Of a DNA stretch of 64,000 bases, positions 24,443 through 34,676 are shown piece by piece. The notes under the pieces were generated by a model. It saw only the letters and a program-made list of their open reading frames with translations, did not search any database and had not been told where the DNA came from. Position numbers and translations under genes: made by a program. This stretch comes from Endocalyx cinctus (taxonomy: Eukaryota; Ascomycota; Sordariomycetes; Amphisphaeriales; Apiosporaceae): assembly GCA_001600455.1 (NCBI GenBank), contig BCKC01000003.1, positions 1,178,001 through 1,242,000 of the forward strand, written 5' to 3'. Each line of letters starts with the position of its first letter. Positions within the stretch are counted from its first letter, which is position 1.

Positions 24443-26191
24443 CGCGACTCCGACAGAAAAATGATAAACGCGTCAAATAAGTATAGATATGTAATGTAAT
24501 GACTCTTTTCAAAAGAAAATATAGTCAAAAACGACGAGTTGTTAGAGAAAAGAGGTTGAGGGGGAAAAAATAGGACGATCAATTCAACATGGTTTGTGAA
24601 TGTGCGATGCGGTATTGTGATGATGTACTGTAAGTCACTTTTAATAGATAATAAATTAAAGAGGTAATAATGGCGGGTGTTAGATACGTGGGAAAGCTGT
24701 TAGATCCCCAAATCTGATTGGATAAGCGGTAAGAGGAAAGTAAACAAAAGCAGAAAAACTTGGACCTTAAAACTCTTGGAATTAGTGTGTTACGTGGGGC
24801 TTCGTGTGTCACGTCTTTGGTACAGTACACGCTACAGTACCCTACCCTACTGTACACCACGCCAGCACGCCTGGCATGCCCGACACGCTCTTTTTTAAAA
24901 TACTCAAAAAGAATTATTGCATAACCCTGGACGGAGTACTCCGTACGTATATATATCCATGGATATGTGGATATGGATACGGAGTATAGTCATACTCTAT
25001 CAAATCGGAGCTTAAATCTAAGCCATGCCGCTTTCGAAATGAAAAGGCTTGCATAACTCTAAGTATCACGACTGCACGACTGCGCGGTAAATAAGCCCGT
25101 AACAAACGGACAATAACAGTTTCTACTGAAAAAAGGAAACGACTTCTTAAGAAGTCGCTCCTTATTTTTCTTACATCGGTAAAAGTATCCAATAGAGACA
25201 GTAATATCTACACAGGCGAAGTTTTCATCTTCTTGTTTACTCCTGAAGACTCAGTTACCATTCAGTATCATATATTTGTACCACACCTTAACGTCGAAGA
25301 TAATGATAACGGGTCGCTAGGGCGCCAGGCTGAAGCGATGATTGCCAGCGTCCATAGGTGCTGTTCACCAATATGTAATAAAATCACAGTCGCCGTTAGC
25401 TATAATCAAGAATGTGCCTAACCTTTATTTGACCTCTCAAAACTCAGCGCATTCGTCTATCAGATAGTATCTCCTCTATCGAAGTGCTTTTTATCCCAAA
25501 ACATGAAACTGTTTAGTAGAAAAAGGTTGGAAAGAGGGAATAGGCTAATATTCGGAATAAATAATCCAGAGTTATATTATGGAGGGGGTTAATAATACGG
25601 TAATTTTCTCAGTTCCAGTTTTCATCGTTTTGTCAACCGTTTTGAAAGCAGTTATTCGTGATGGATAGCTTTTACTCCGTATTCCATATACCAGATGGAT
25701 ATAGCTCAGTTACTCGACCGAGAAAAAGCGGCGAACCTAAGAATACGCTCACTTGACTTGTCGCGCTTTGGTAACCGGCGATACCTACCTAAGTACCTGG
25801 TAGGTATGTGTAGGTAAGGAGTATACCTACTAAAAATTAATGTACAGCACTACTGGAACTATGCAGCATATAGTACATCATAAATCAGCAAGTCACAATA
25901 ATATCATAATAAAACCGCAAGTGATTAGCATGACAGGACCGTTTATTTATTGACATAGGTACCTATTTGATGCCATTGCAACCAAGTAGAATAAAACTAG
26001 TTGGTGTCCGTCTTCTCGCATTGATCCATAACAATCACCCTCCCAATACCTGTCCATCAGCCAGTTACCCGTTGCATCAATTCCAGTATTTTATTGACGA
26101 ATACAGTGCACAGGTAACGTTGCTAGCGGCACACTTGGCACCTAATTCGTATAACAACACAATTTACTTAGTGACAACTTCCAACTTAGTA
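24443..26191. other. intergenic, motif-rich
   Basis: About 1.75 kb holding the INCENP promoter and NOT2 3' end. It has three TACGGAGTA-class sites (24937-24945, 24978-24986, 25673-25681), the first within a 14-bp perfect palindrome, and an ATATCCATGGATAT palindrome (24953-24966). No gene supported; frames at 24579-25421 lack motifs. Confidence 0.55.
24931..24944. repeat. perfect palindrome ACGGAGTACTCCGT
   Basis: Two TACGGAGTA-class half sites fused head to head, followed within 10 bases by the ATATCCATGGATAT palindrome. Densest cluster of these motifs in the window. Confidence 0.85.
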
Positions 26192-29173
26192 TTATACCAG
26201 GTTGGAGCTGTTGTTTGACTCAAGATCTACATAATGTAAAGTGAGTAGACGCTATAATACCGCTGGTTAGATTCACCTGTCTCATATCGACTCAGGGTAT
26301 TTGGGTATTTAGATATTTGGGTATTGCGTCTCAACGTACTCTCTCTTTACGCCATTCGGAAGTATTCCAAATGATGTAGTATCCCTCCTCGTGCTGTGTG
26401 CTCAGAGGTCGAGGATGCATAATATCGTCCTTGGTCAACCATATCTTTAGCTTCTTATGCCATCTCCATGATCGGTTATATCTATCCCAAGGTTAGAAAA
26501 ACACGCGTAATCACGGTACAAATTTGATCATCTCACAGTTCGTGCGCTGCCAAGTGCTGCTTCAGGTCTCCCGGGCAACTGTAGAAAATCCACATCAAAG
26601 TCTCCTCGTTGAAACTGCTGATCTTGTTTTCTAGTGGTTGAACGTTGTTCACGCTGTAGCATTCCGGTAGACGATACTCCGGTATGGCCGGTCTCGGGGG
26701 AGTCTCGTTATACAACGAGTAGATCTGCGTTGATATCGCCCTAGATGAGGATTAGAACTCGGCACCGGAATCTTGAATATGTAGGCAAGAGGGAAAAGAA
26801 AAAAAAAAAAAAAACTTACGCTGGAGAAGTCAAGTCTATGCCAAGCGTTGCTGGATCGATCCCCGTAATGGCTGCGTTGTAATCCGGGTAGTTGTTCATC
26901 AGTGTCCGTAGTCCCTTGATTCCCCATTTATCGATGGGTGCCATTCCTGAGAGAGGATCATGCACAGCTGGAGATTGGTGCTCTTTGTCCTCTTTCGTTT
27001 TACTTGATGGAGCCTCGTTGCTACCAATGGCTCCATGTGGGTTTCGAATGTCTGTTGGAGGAACCATGTCTTGCGGGGACGACTGCGATGCTAAACTATC
27101 TTCGCGGAACCCAGGTGGTTTCTGACGAGATTCGTCATTACCTCCGGCGCCTCGAATATCCTGAGATCGCGGCATACCTGTATATGGTCAACAATCGTTC
27201 GACGAGTGAATAAATGAGAATGACGTACCCGAACTTGTGGATGCGTCCGGAGAGCGCGCCTCTGTAGCTCGGGTGTTGGCAGATAATGCATTAAGCAATC
27301 CATTGCCGGTTCTCGCACTACCCAGAGAATTAGAGCCTACGTTGGCCTGGCCGCCGAAGCCCAAAGTTGACATTAAAGTTGATGTGCGATCATGGCTCAT
27401 ATCTCCATTTCCATTCCTTAAGTTCGTATTTAACGGGGGAAAGTCGTCAATGCTACTGGGTTGGGGTTGTGATGACTGCGCCATGGAATTCTGCCCGCCA
27501 AATCGGAATCCACCCTGGCTCGAATTCATACGTGACGAAGATGAGAAAAAGTCGTCTTGTTGCGATGGCTGGGTAGATAGAGGTGTGGGCTGATTTCTCT
27601 GCGTCCCAGAACCCATATTCCTCGTTCCAGCAGTCGACCAGAGGGAAGACGACGTTGCGCTTGGTAGTTGAGAGTTGTTTGATAGTGACGGAAATTCGCT
27701 GCTAAATAAGTTAGCCCATATATTTCAAAGATACTACCGACAAATAAATGCAATTGCAAGTGTGAACGAGGGAAAGGGGATATCAAGGATGTGACGAATT
27801 CGCTGTAAGGAAATTATTGGCAGGCTTTACCGCTTCAACTTGAGAACGGTGGCATATGGCAGGCCCGGTTCGAGGGGAGGGGGAGCTGGAGCTGGGTACA
27901 GTTCCGACTTCGCAACAGACTTCGCAGCAGACTTCGCGGCAGACTTCGCAGCAGGCAAATCATCGTCGGAATCAAAATCCAAATCAAAAGAACCTTTGAG
28001 GATTGATGCGAAGGGCTTCTCTTGCAAATCCATGGATAAACTTGGGCCGCTAGACTGGACATGAATTTTATGCACGACCCTTGGTTTTTTCGCTTTCATC
28101 TTGACTGGCGATTTCTTGGGCTGGGAAGTCGCCATGATATAATTTCATTCTGTGAAAGTGAAATTACGCACGAGGTGGAAGAAAAAGTCGAATGCGAACT
28201 TCTAGTTGTGGTATGAAATGGGAGGGGAAGGTCCAAATATTAAGTAATGTTGTGGTTAGGAAATAGTGAATGAATGAACTTGAGGAGGGAAAAAAAAATT
28301 AACTCTTGTTTGCGATTTTTTTTTCTTTCAAGCACCGCGCGGGAAAGCGTGTAATTAGCAGTAAATGTAAATGGAATAAACAAATGAGAAAGGTAACTAG
28401 GAACCTACGATAGGTCAAGAGGTGTTGCAGGTTGAGAACCACTCAAACTTTGAGCAAAACTGATATTTCCACCCAGCTGCCTTGAAGAATTTTGAAGTCC
28501 TGCAGCACTCATAGGAACACCACCACCGAACGCCCATCCACCTCCATTGTTTGCTTCAACATTCAGAAAATAGATATCAGTCTACGATCCGGTATAATAT
28601 GATTATTTTGCAATTTTATCACATAGGATTTCCGTACCTATTTTGCCATTCGGCAATCGATTCGTTACTGTTCTACCTGGTTGTTGAGGTTGTTGCTGGC
28701 CTCCGAATCCAGTCGGCATCCCTCTTAGGGATTGGGGCACCGCTCCTGAGCATATTCTATCATTAGCAAAGTTCGCGATGATTTTAATCAGCACGTGAAA
28801 AGGCAAATCATCATCTTAATCATTCCAGATTCAACGATTCTTATTTTTTTTGTCCATCATGAAGGCATAGCGCAGTACCGATATCGTATGCAAGCTCCTT
28901 ATTCGTGTGCGAAAGGCTGGGTCCTTCGACAAGGCTGAAGCCGAACAGCTCGTCATTTCAAGGCCGTTGTCCACTATCCTCGAGAGGTTGGGAAGCCAGA
29001 GACATCATCGCATAGTTCGAAATAGAAGGTTCGCGTTTGATTTGAGGGCATACGATGCTCGTACCAAAAAATGTGCACGACGATGAAGTCGAAGCCCAGT
29101 TTCACGATATAGCTAGCGGGGCAGGCGAAGCGTAGGAAGGGAAGGAAGGGTAATTGCTACCTGGTCGATTCAT
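26192..29173 (-). CDS. not2: CCR4-NOT complex subunit NOT2 (CNOT2/Cdc36), 500 aa, 8 exons
   Basis: Scaffold subunit of the CCR4-NOT deadenylase, acting in mRNA decay and transcription control. Exons are 29173-29161, 28745-28638, 28553-28409, 27701-27229, 27177-26820, 26740-26537, 26481-26340 and 26251-26192; all junction phases close to 501 codons. The first coding exon is only 13 nt and joins to give MNRPGAVPQSLRGMPTGF. The middle contains SEFPSLSNNSQL, SSLWSTAG and DDFPPLN, characteristic of fungal NOT2. The C-terminal NOT box (about 365-490) reads YRLPECYSVNNVQPLE, then FNEETLMWIFYSCPGD, HLAAHELYNRSWRWHKK, GYYIIWNTSEWRKER and LTLHYVDLE. Intron 3 (707 nt) is long and holds an open frame (27827-28135). 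The donor of intron 1 (GTAGCA) is weak. Family assignment is very firm. Confidence 0.92.
27827..28135 (-). CDS. open frame nested in NOT2 intron 3: alternative first exon or separate small gene, 102 aa
   Basis: ATG at 28135 to TAA at 27829-27827, on the same strand as NOT2 and wholly within its third intron. The product is basic at the N-terminus (MATSQPKKSPVKMKAKKPR), then acidic (FDLDFDSDDD), then four AKS-type repeats and a Pro-rich end. Its last codons read AAG CGG TAA; a consensus-like donor GTAAAG begins at 27830 in phase 2, the same phase as the normal exon 3. Joining it to the exon 4 acceptor (27702) would keep the NOT2 frame, giving an isoform with a different N-terminus. I do not recognise a family. 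It could also be a chance frame. Confidence 0.4.
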   Translation of the reverse strand: MATSQPKKSPVKMKAKKPRVVHKIHVQSSGPSLSMDLQEKPFASILKGSFDLDFDSDDDLPAAKSAAKSAAKSVAKSELYPAPAPPPLEPGLPYATVLKLKR

Positions 29174-30115
29174 GACTGGATGTCAGGCTTAAAGAGATTA
29201 TCTCGAATGAGGTAATATCTGTATACGTTCTATAGTTTGTTGGAATATGGTATTGGAGGTTGGCAGGATACTATTTATCGAGTTTCGATACAAATATGAG
29301 TTAGGAATAGTCGTAGAAATCATACAAATGAAGCTGTCGCGCATTCAAGCGAATCGCTAACAGTTTGAAGTACTGTAAGCTTAAAGATCCAGTTTATTTT
29401 CCATGAGGACCGTGCACTCAGCTAGCCTTCTCTCCGTCTGACGGTCTGTATGCACAAATTACGTAATTTTCTTGGGCTTTGATGCATAAAAGAATCGTCA
29501 TCAAAGATCGCCTACATTTCAAACATCAATTTCTGCAAATTTCAACATGTATATATGTACTTATCCGCTTAGAATTACGTCAATCATAGCAGTACGTACA
29601 CTGCTAACTAGTGTAGTTATCTGGGGATATCAGAAATGTTCAATAAAACCCTGGGCGAAATTCTGCCCCCCTCCCCCCCCTTTTTCTTTTTGAGTAAAAG
29701 AGTGAGCTACATATACATACATGCACAAATTTAGTAGGTAGCAATGAAGCCATATGGCCAAATGACTGCTCTACTGGAAAATATCTGGACCCTTCAATCT
29801 AGGTTAATTGTTTACATAGTATTTCTTTTTTTCTATCTTAAATGCTTCTTACCTTAAGTCTAGATCAATAGATAGATAGGCATGATACCAGATGCTAGAA
29901 ATCACCATCCTCTCAGTTAACACGGCAGACGCAGTAACCCGATGATACCTACGGGTAGCTACATCCTATGTTTGTGATAATATCCTATCATATGCCATTT
30001 TTCTTCATGTCCAGCACATTCTACCCAACATACGTGCTGATGTAAACAGCAAGTACACACCATTGAACTTAAAAGCTATTTTTTTTTGGGAACTTCTCGC
30101 CGAGGCAGTAAATGT
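29174..30115. other. intergenic, no gene seen
   Basis: About 940 bp: NOT2 promoter side and ZNG1 3' end. It contains a C-rich tract near 29667-29680 and poly(T) runs. Nothing coding recognised. Confidence 0.5.
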
Positions 30116-31491
30116 CTAATCTGCGGATTGCCTGAGGCAATGTAAAATACTCCTTTCAAAGTTGACCTGCTGTACCCCGCGCCCAATAAGCACGATCTTC
30201 CCGCTTGAAAGTCCCGTGCTATCTTGCGAGATGACACGTTCTCCGTCTATGATCTCGAAGACTTCCCTTACTCCCTGTACCATTTTCACAGTTCCATCAT
30301 CGAAAACCAGCCGCGCTTTGAGGCGATGGATCTCCAGTGGTGCTGATTGGCTGGTCTCTTCGCCTGGTACTTGACGCTCCCATAGCACTGATCTTAGCCA
30401 CTTATCTATTTTGTCCAGTTCTTTCTGGCCTAATAAGGGCAAACTAATTGTGACCGTAGATATTGTCTAAAAAGGTAAAGTCAGTCATTCATGGCTATGC
30501 AAACGAGCTGGACGGGGGGTTGACAGACTGGATCAAGGTGACTATGTCCTTTTCTAGCGTTGTCCACTGACTCGACGCTATCATATGCATGGAGGTCAAG
30601 TAGGAACCCTTCTAACTGGGGGACAACGCCTTGTTTTGTGACATGGATCTTCGCAAGGCCATTTATAGACCGTATCCTATCAGTGACGGTCTCGAGTTCA
30701 CTAGCATCAACCAAGTCTGACTTGTTAATAACGATGACATCTGCGTGAGAGATCTGAACATGAGCCGTGGTCATAAGAAGTCCATGACCATCATGCTCTT
30801 CATGACCCTCAACTTTTCCCGCCGGATCGTCAAGACTGCGCAGAATATTTTTCGCATCTACCAAAGTAACAATTCCGTCCAGATATATCGTACTTCCAAG
30901 TCCATCGTCGACCCAAAACAGGGGTGCTAGGTTCCCCGGATCGGCGAGTCCCGTGGTCTCTAGGAGGATATAATCGAATGCGCCTTTTTTCTCCATCAGA
31001 GATTCAATGGCGTTGACTCCAGTATCCCTGTACCACGGTAAGAATTTAACCCCGCCACCGTAATAGGGGCGAATAGTACTTCACTGAGCAACAAATACAG
31101 CCGTTTCCAACGTCGAGCCATTCTTCCACTTGCTCTCCGCCTTTGTTCACTGTAAGAGACTTCTCTATATCGAGTGCTATACATTTATTTAGCAAATAGC
31201 GCTAATAAAAAAACGAAGAAAAGGAAATAGAATGTCTTCATACAGTCACCAAACTCATTCATGATGACAGCAATTTTCTTGCCATGGCGAGCAGTGAGAA
31301 TATAGTTGAGCAGAGTAGTCTTTCCCGCACCGAGATATCCTGTACATATGTTTCAGTATCGTATCTCTAAAATCCAGTAGTCAAGTCATACCAGTGACGA
31401 TAGTTATGGGGACTTTTACTACTTTCTCCCCCTCGTCAATGTAGGTCTCGGCATGGACCAGCTCAGGCGGAGCATCATCATCCATATCCAT
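30116..31491 (-). CDS. zng1: ZNG1-like CobW/P47K-family zinc GTPase, 380 aa, 5 exons
   Basis: COG0523 GTPase metallochaperone; eukaryotic ZNG1 delivers zinc to methionine aminopeptidase 1. Exons are 31491-31392, 31339-31244, 31176-31080, 31027-30529 and 30466-30116, total 381 codons. Walker [10 protein letters not shown] lies at 34-42 (split by intron 1), MNEFGDS follows, and the metal-binding CICC at 92-95 sits in [19 protein letters not shown] (Walker B/switch region) and the base-specificity motif NKSD follow. A His/Asp/Glu-rich patch [10 protein letters not shown] may bind metal. The CobW C-terminal domain includes [16 protein letters not shown]-terminal residues about 7-12 (APPELV) resemble the PELV partner-binding motif described for ZNG1, without its Cys. 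Intron 4 uses an atypical GTCTGT donor, supported by restoration of [14 protein letters not shown]. Confidence 0.9.
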
Positions 31492-32532
31492 GATCAAGAG
31501 TTTTCTGTTTATGAAATTGAACTAGAGTAGCGGTTATAATAAACCGGGCTTAGAAATAACCGGCAATGATAATTCGAGAACTGAATCAAACAAGTGTTGC
31601 TTTCTCTTGACGCCCTTCGACTTATCAATGTCGACTGGTTAAACGCATATAAGCGGATATCCACGGAGGTTATGGATGTTGAAGTTGTAATTACAAATTG
31701 AAACGCTGTACGAATACATATTCATTTATGCAATTAATTACATTAACTACTACAGGGCCAGCTGAGGGCTACAACATACATTCTATGTACTTGTAGTTAA
31801 TACCATTATATCTACAGCGTACTTATAGTACCACTTATCACTATACTCACAGCACATGTACCACCATACTTACCATTACTGTCACTACCTAAATCACGCC
31901 GCTTTAAACCGAATTCTAATTGACATAAGCCTCCGCGTAAGTGTATATCTGATTAGAACATTAACATAACGTCTGATTGTACCTGATCATCCATGGATGT
32001 CATTATATATGTATATATATCATACGGTACTATTCAAATACGGCCAGAAGTCGCATTCGTTTAATCATGGCTTTTCACACTGGCAGTCACATTTTTGAAC
32101 TTTAGCTTACCATTTTTCTTTAAGAACCGTTTATTCGCGTACCTAGGTAAGTTACTCAAAAGTACACTATGTCCACTACTTAGGTATATAGGTACCTACC
32201 TAGCAGGCTTAGGTACCTAGGTAGGTGTATAATTAGCTGACTGAGCCAAGTCTGAGTAGAAAGCAGCAAGCGCGCTATTCCTAATTCGTCCAACAACAAG
32301 GTCAATGTAAATCGGCTAGCTACGAACCTACGAACCTACCTAATTAATTACATAGCTTCAACTATTATCAATTTCGCGTCGCAGCAAGAAAAAAAAAACA
32401 AGAAGGAAACAAAACGCAACGTTGAGCAAACAGCGATAATACGATTCTCTTACACCCTTGACGATACAAATATTAGAGAGTACCAAACCCGAATTATCCA
32501 ACGAAGAAGAATATAAAGACCAGTAGTCCGCC
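31492..32532. promoter_or_regulatory. divergent intergenic region between ZNG1-like and MOB3-like genes
   Basis: About 1.04 kb separating two gene starts on opposite strands, so it must hold both promoters. It has TACCTAGGTA twice (32140-32149, 32214-32223), several partial CTAGGTA copies and an ATCCATGGAT (31989-31998). No specific factor site can be assigned. Confidence 0.5.
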
Positions 32533-34088
32533 ATGTCGCTGGCACAAGGTTCACCTCGACTACCTAGCCCGCCTCCGCCGGCCGAGATCCAGATTGGGCC
32601 GAAGTCTCCAGGACTCGGGGGCATGGCTGCGAGCCGTCAAGCGCAGGAGATGGAGCAGAGCGTCGTCGAAGCGAATGCGAAACGGCGCATACGTCCCGGG
32701 ACCAAAGCCGCAGATATGGCCGCCGGTCCGCCTCTGGTACCTCTTAACGAAGTACGTATTCTAATATAATGTCTCAACCTTTTTGCCAAGACTTTTTTTT
32801 TTCAATTCTGTTTCCTAATTCTTATCAAACGTACAAACAGCTCGACTCGGCTTTTCAACTTCAAGAACACCTCGCCGCTCTACACTACCACAAAACAAAC
32901 AGCAACACAACACCTATATCGCGCGCGACGGCCGCTGAGCTCGCCCAGCCGCCTCCCGGGGTAGACCGGACGATCTGGCTGTACGAGCTGTGCCGATTCC
33001 TGATCTCGCAATGCAACAGCCTGATCGTCGGCTTCCTGTTCGACTCGCCGCCCTGCTCCTCCGCCACCTGCCCCGAGATGCGCGCGTCCGAGTGGCAGTT
33101 CCTGTGCGCCGTGCACGACCAGCCCAAGAGCTGCTGCGCGATCGACTACTGCTGCCACACCCTCGACTGGGCCGCCAACGTGGTGACGAACCCGAAGCTC
33201 TTCCCGAGCCGGTTCGTCATCGCGTCCGAGGGCCACGACAAGGCAGCCGTGCTTAAGAACCTCGTCAACGTCTTCCGGCGCCTCCATAGGATCTTCGCGC
33301 ACGCCTGGTTCCAGCACCGCGGCGTCTTCTGGTCCGTCGAGGCCCAGACCGGCCTGTACGCCCTCTTCAAGACCGTGTGCGACACCTACGAGCTCCTGCC
33401 GATCGAGAACTACAAGCTGCCGCCCGAGGCCGAGGGCCTCGAGCCGGCCGAGAAGGAGGAGAGGAAGCCGACGGTGACGGCGATCGCGAAGCCGCCGGCG
33501 CAGCACGGCGAGAGCGCCGAGTCGGAAGACAATCAGCACGGCGTGACGGCTCGTAGAAGTAATACGGCCCGGCATTCGAGCCGACCGTCGACCGGTAGCG
33601 CCGTGACGACCGTGATCGAGGAAGGCGAAGACGAGCATTCGGACGTGACGAGCAAAATGCGGAACATGAGCATATCGGCGCCCGAGACGGTAGAGGAGGA
33701 GTCCGAGGTCGAGGTGCCCGTCATCGTCGAGCACGACTTGATGAGCGAGCCCCGCGCCGCGCCGATAACGTTATCCGAGGATGCGCGCCCGCCCGCCGGT
33801 GCTCAAGGCGTGCAGATCGACGTTCAAGACGTCACCGTCGAAGCCGAAGATGTCAGAGACGATATTACGGTAGTAGAAGACGCCAAGGACGCGCCGCTGC
33901 TCGGCGACGAGAAAGTAGACGACGAGCCGACCCTCTCGTCAACCGTCGCCGAAGGCACCTCGACAACGGAAGTAGAGACCGTGGGAGAAGAGAAGGCGGC
34001 GGCTGACACTACTCCGGCCGCCAAGATACCCGCGGAGGAGACCGAAGCGTCTCCGGCGACGGCAGCGGAGTCAGATGACGACGATGAT

Positions 34089-34119
<31 letters not shown>

Positions 34120-34190
34120 ACACTAAGACAGAAGAAGCGGGAAAATCGCCAGAGACAAAGACTTCGGCAGACGACGAGGGCGCGGAATAG
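32533..34190 (+). CDS. mob3: MOB3/phocein (MOB4-like) STRIPAK subunit, 522 aa, 2 exons
   Basis: Kinase-regulator scaffold of the STRIPAK complex, which in sordariomycetes is needed for hyphal fusion and fruiting-body formation. Exons are 32533-32751 and 32841-34190 (intron GTACGT..ACAG), 523 codons. RRIRPGTKAAD (about 51-61) matches the MOB4 N-terminal motif. The MOB fold (about 75-290) keeps the four zinc ligands: two Cys in SPPCSSATCPEM and two His in HRIFAHAWFQHRGVFW; CCAIDYCCHTLDWAANVVTNPKLFPSRF is the MOB4-type core. The C-terminal half is an acidic disordered tail ending in an Asp run. Animal MOB4 is about 225 residues, so the tail is a fungal extension. The frame stays open for 161 codons after the TAG. 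Divergent from the ZNG1-like gene; high G/C third positions. Confidence 0.87.
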
Positions 34191-34321
34191 AGGCCGGCGA
34201 CCGTCGCAAGTCGGAACGAAGACGATACGATTCGCCGTCTTCGTCGCGGTCCTCGTCCTCGTCTTCACGCCGGCAACATATTCAGAAGGGGAAGCGCCGA
34301 TACTACCACCACCAACACCAG

Positions 34322-34359
<38 letters not shown>

Positions 34360-34676
34360 GTGGCGGCGGCAGTAGCAGCGGCGGCAATAACAATAATAAT
34401 ACTAGTAATGATTACCTCGACTTATCGGGCGTCGACGAAGCGATCCGGCACGGCAGGATGCTGGCTTCCCAACTCCGACGCGCGCGTTCGCAGAATAGCG
34501 CCCGTGAGACCTTCGATGGAACCGAAGAAGAACAACAACATGAAGGCGAAGAAGAATACGAAGATGAAGACGAAGACGATTCTAGTGACGAAGAGGAAGA
34601 GCGGTTTCGTGAAACTATGCGTCGGATGGAGGAGGCTATTCAGTTACTATCGAGAGGACGTTCCGTCTGGGATTAA
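34191..34676 (+). other. in-frame open extension after the MOB3 stop, 161 codons
   Basis: After TAG (34188-34190) the same frame has no stop until TAA at 34674-34676. The translated segment contains an Asp-Asn dipeptide run from a GACAAC repeat, then DYLDLSGVDEAIRHGRMLASQLRRARSQ-like helical sequence, an acidic block and a C-terminal RFRETMRRMEEAIQLL helix, which looks like protein rather than random DNA. It may be an ancestral or alternative C-terminus, reached by an unseen intron, readthrough or an assembly error at the TAG. Not called as part of the gene because no GT..AG pair removing the stop was found. Confidence 0.4.
34322..34360 (+). repeat. GACAAC hexanucleotide tandem repeat
   Basis: Six or more units of GACAAC in a row, encoding Asp-Asn in the frame of the MOB3 extension. 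Simple slip-prone repeat. Confidence 0.85.

Noticed and set aside
24579..25192. Minus-strand frames of 92-93 codons upstream of INCENP
   Set aside because: Composition is random-like and they run through palindromic intergenic motifs; no support for coding.
32880..33734. 284-codon minus-strand frame opposite MOB3
   Set aside because: A shadow frame created by high G/C third positions of the MOB domain coding strand; Leu/Arg/Gly-heavy with no motif.
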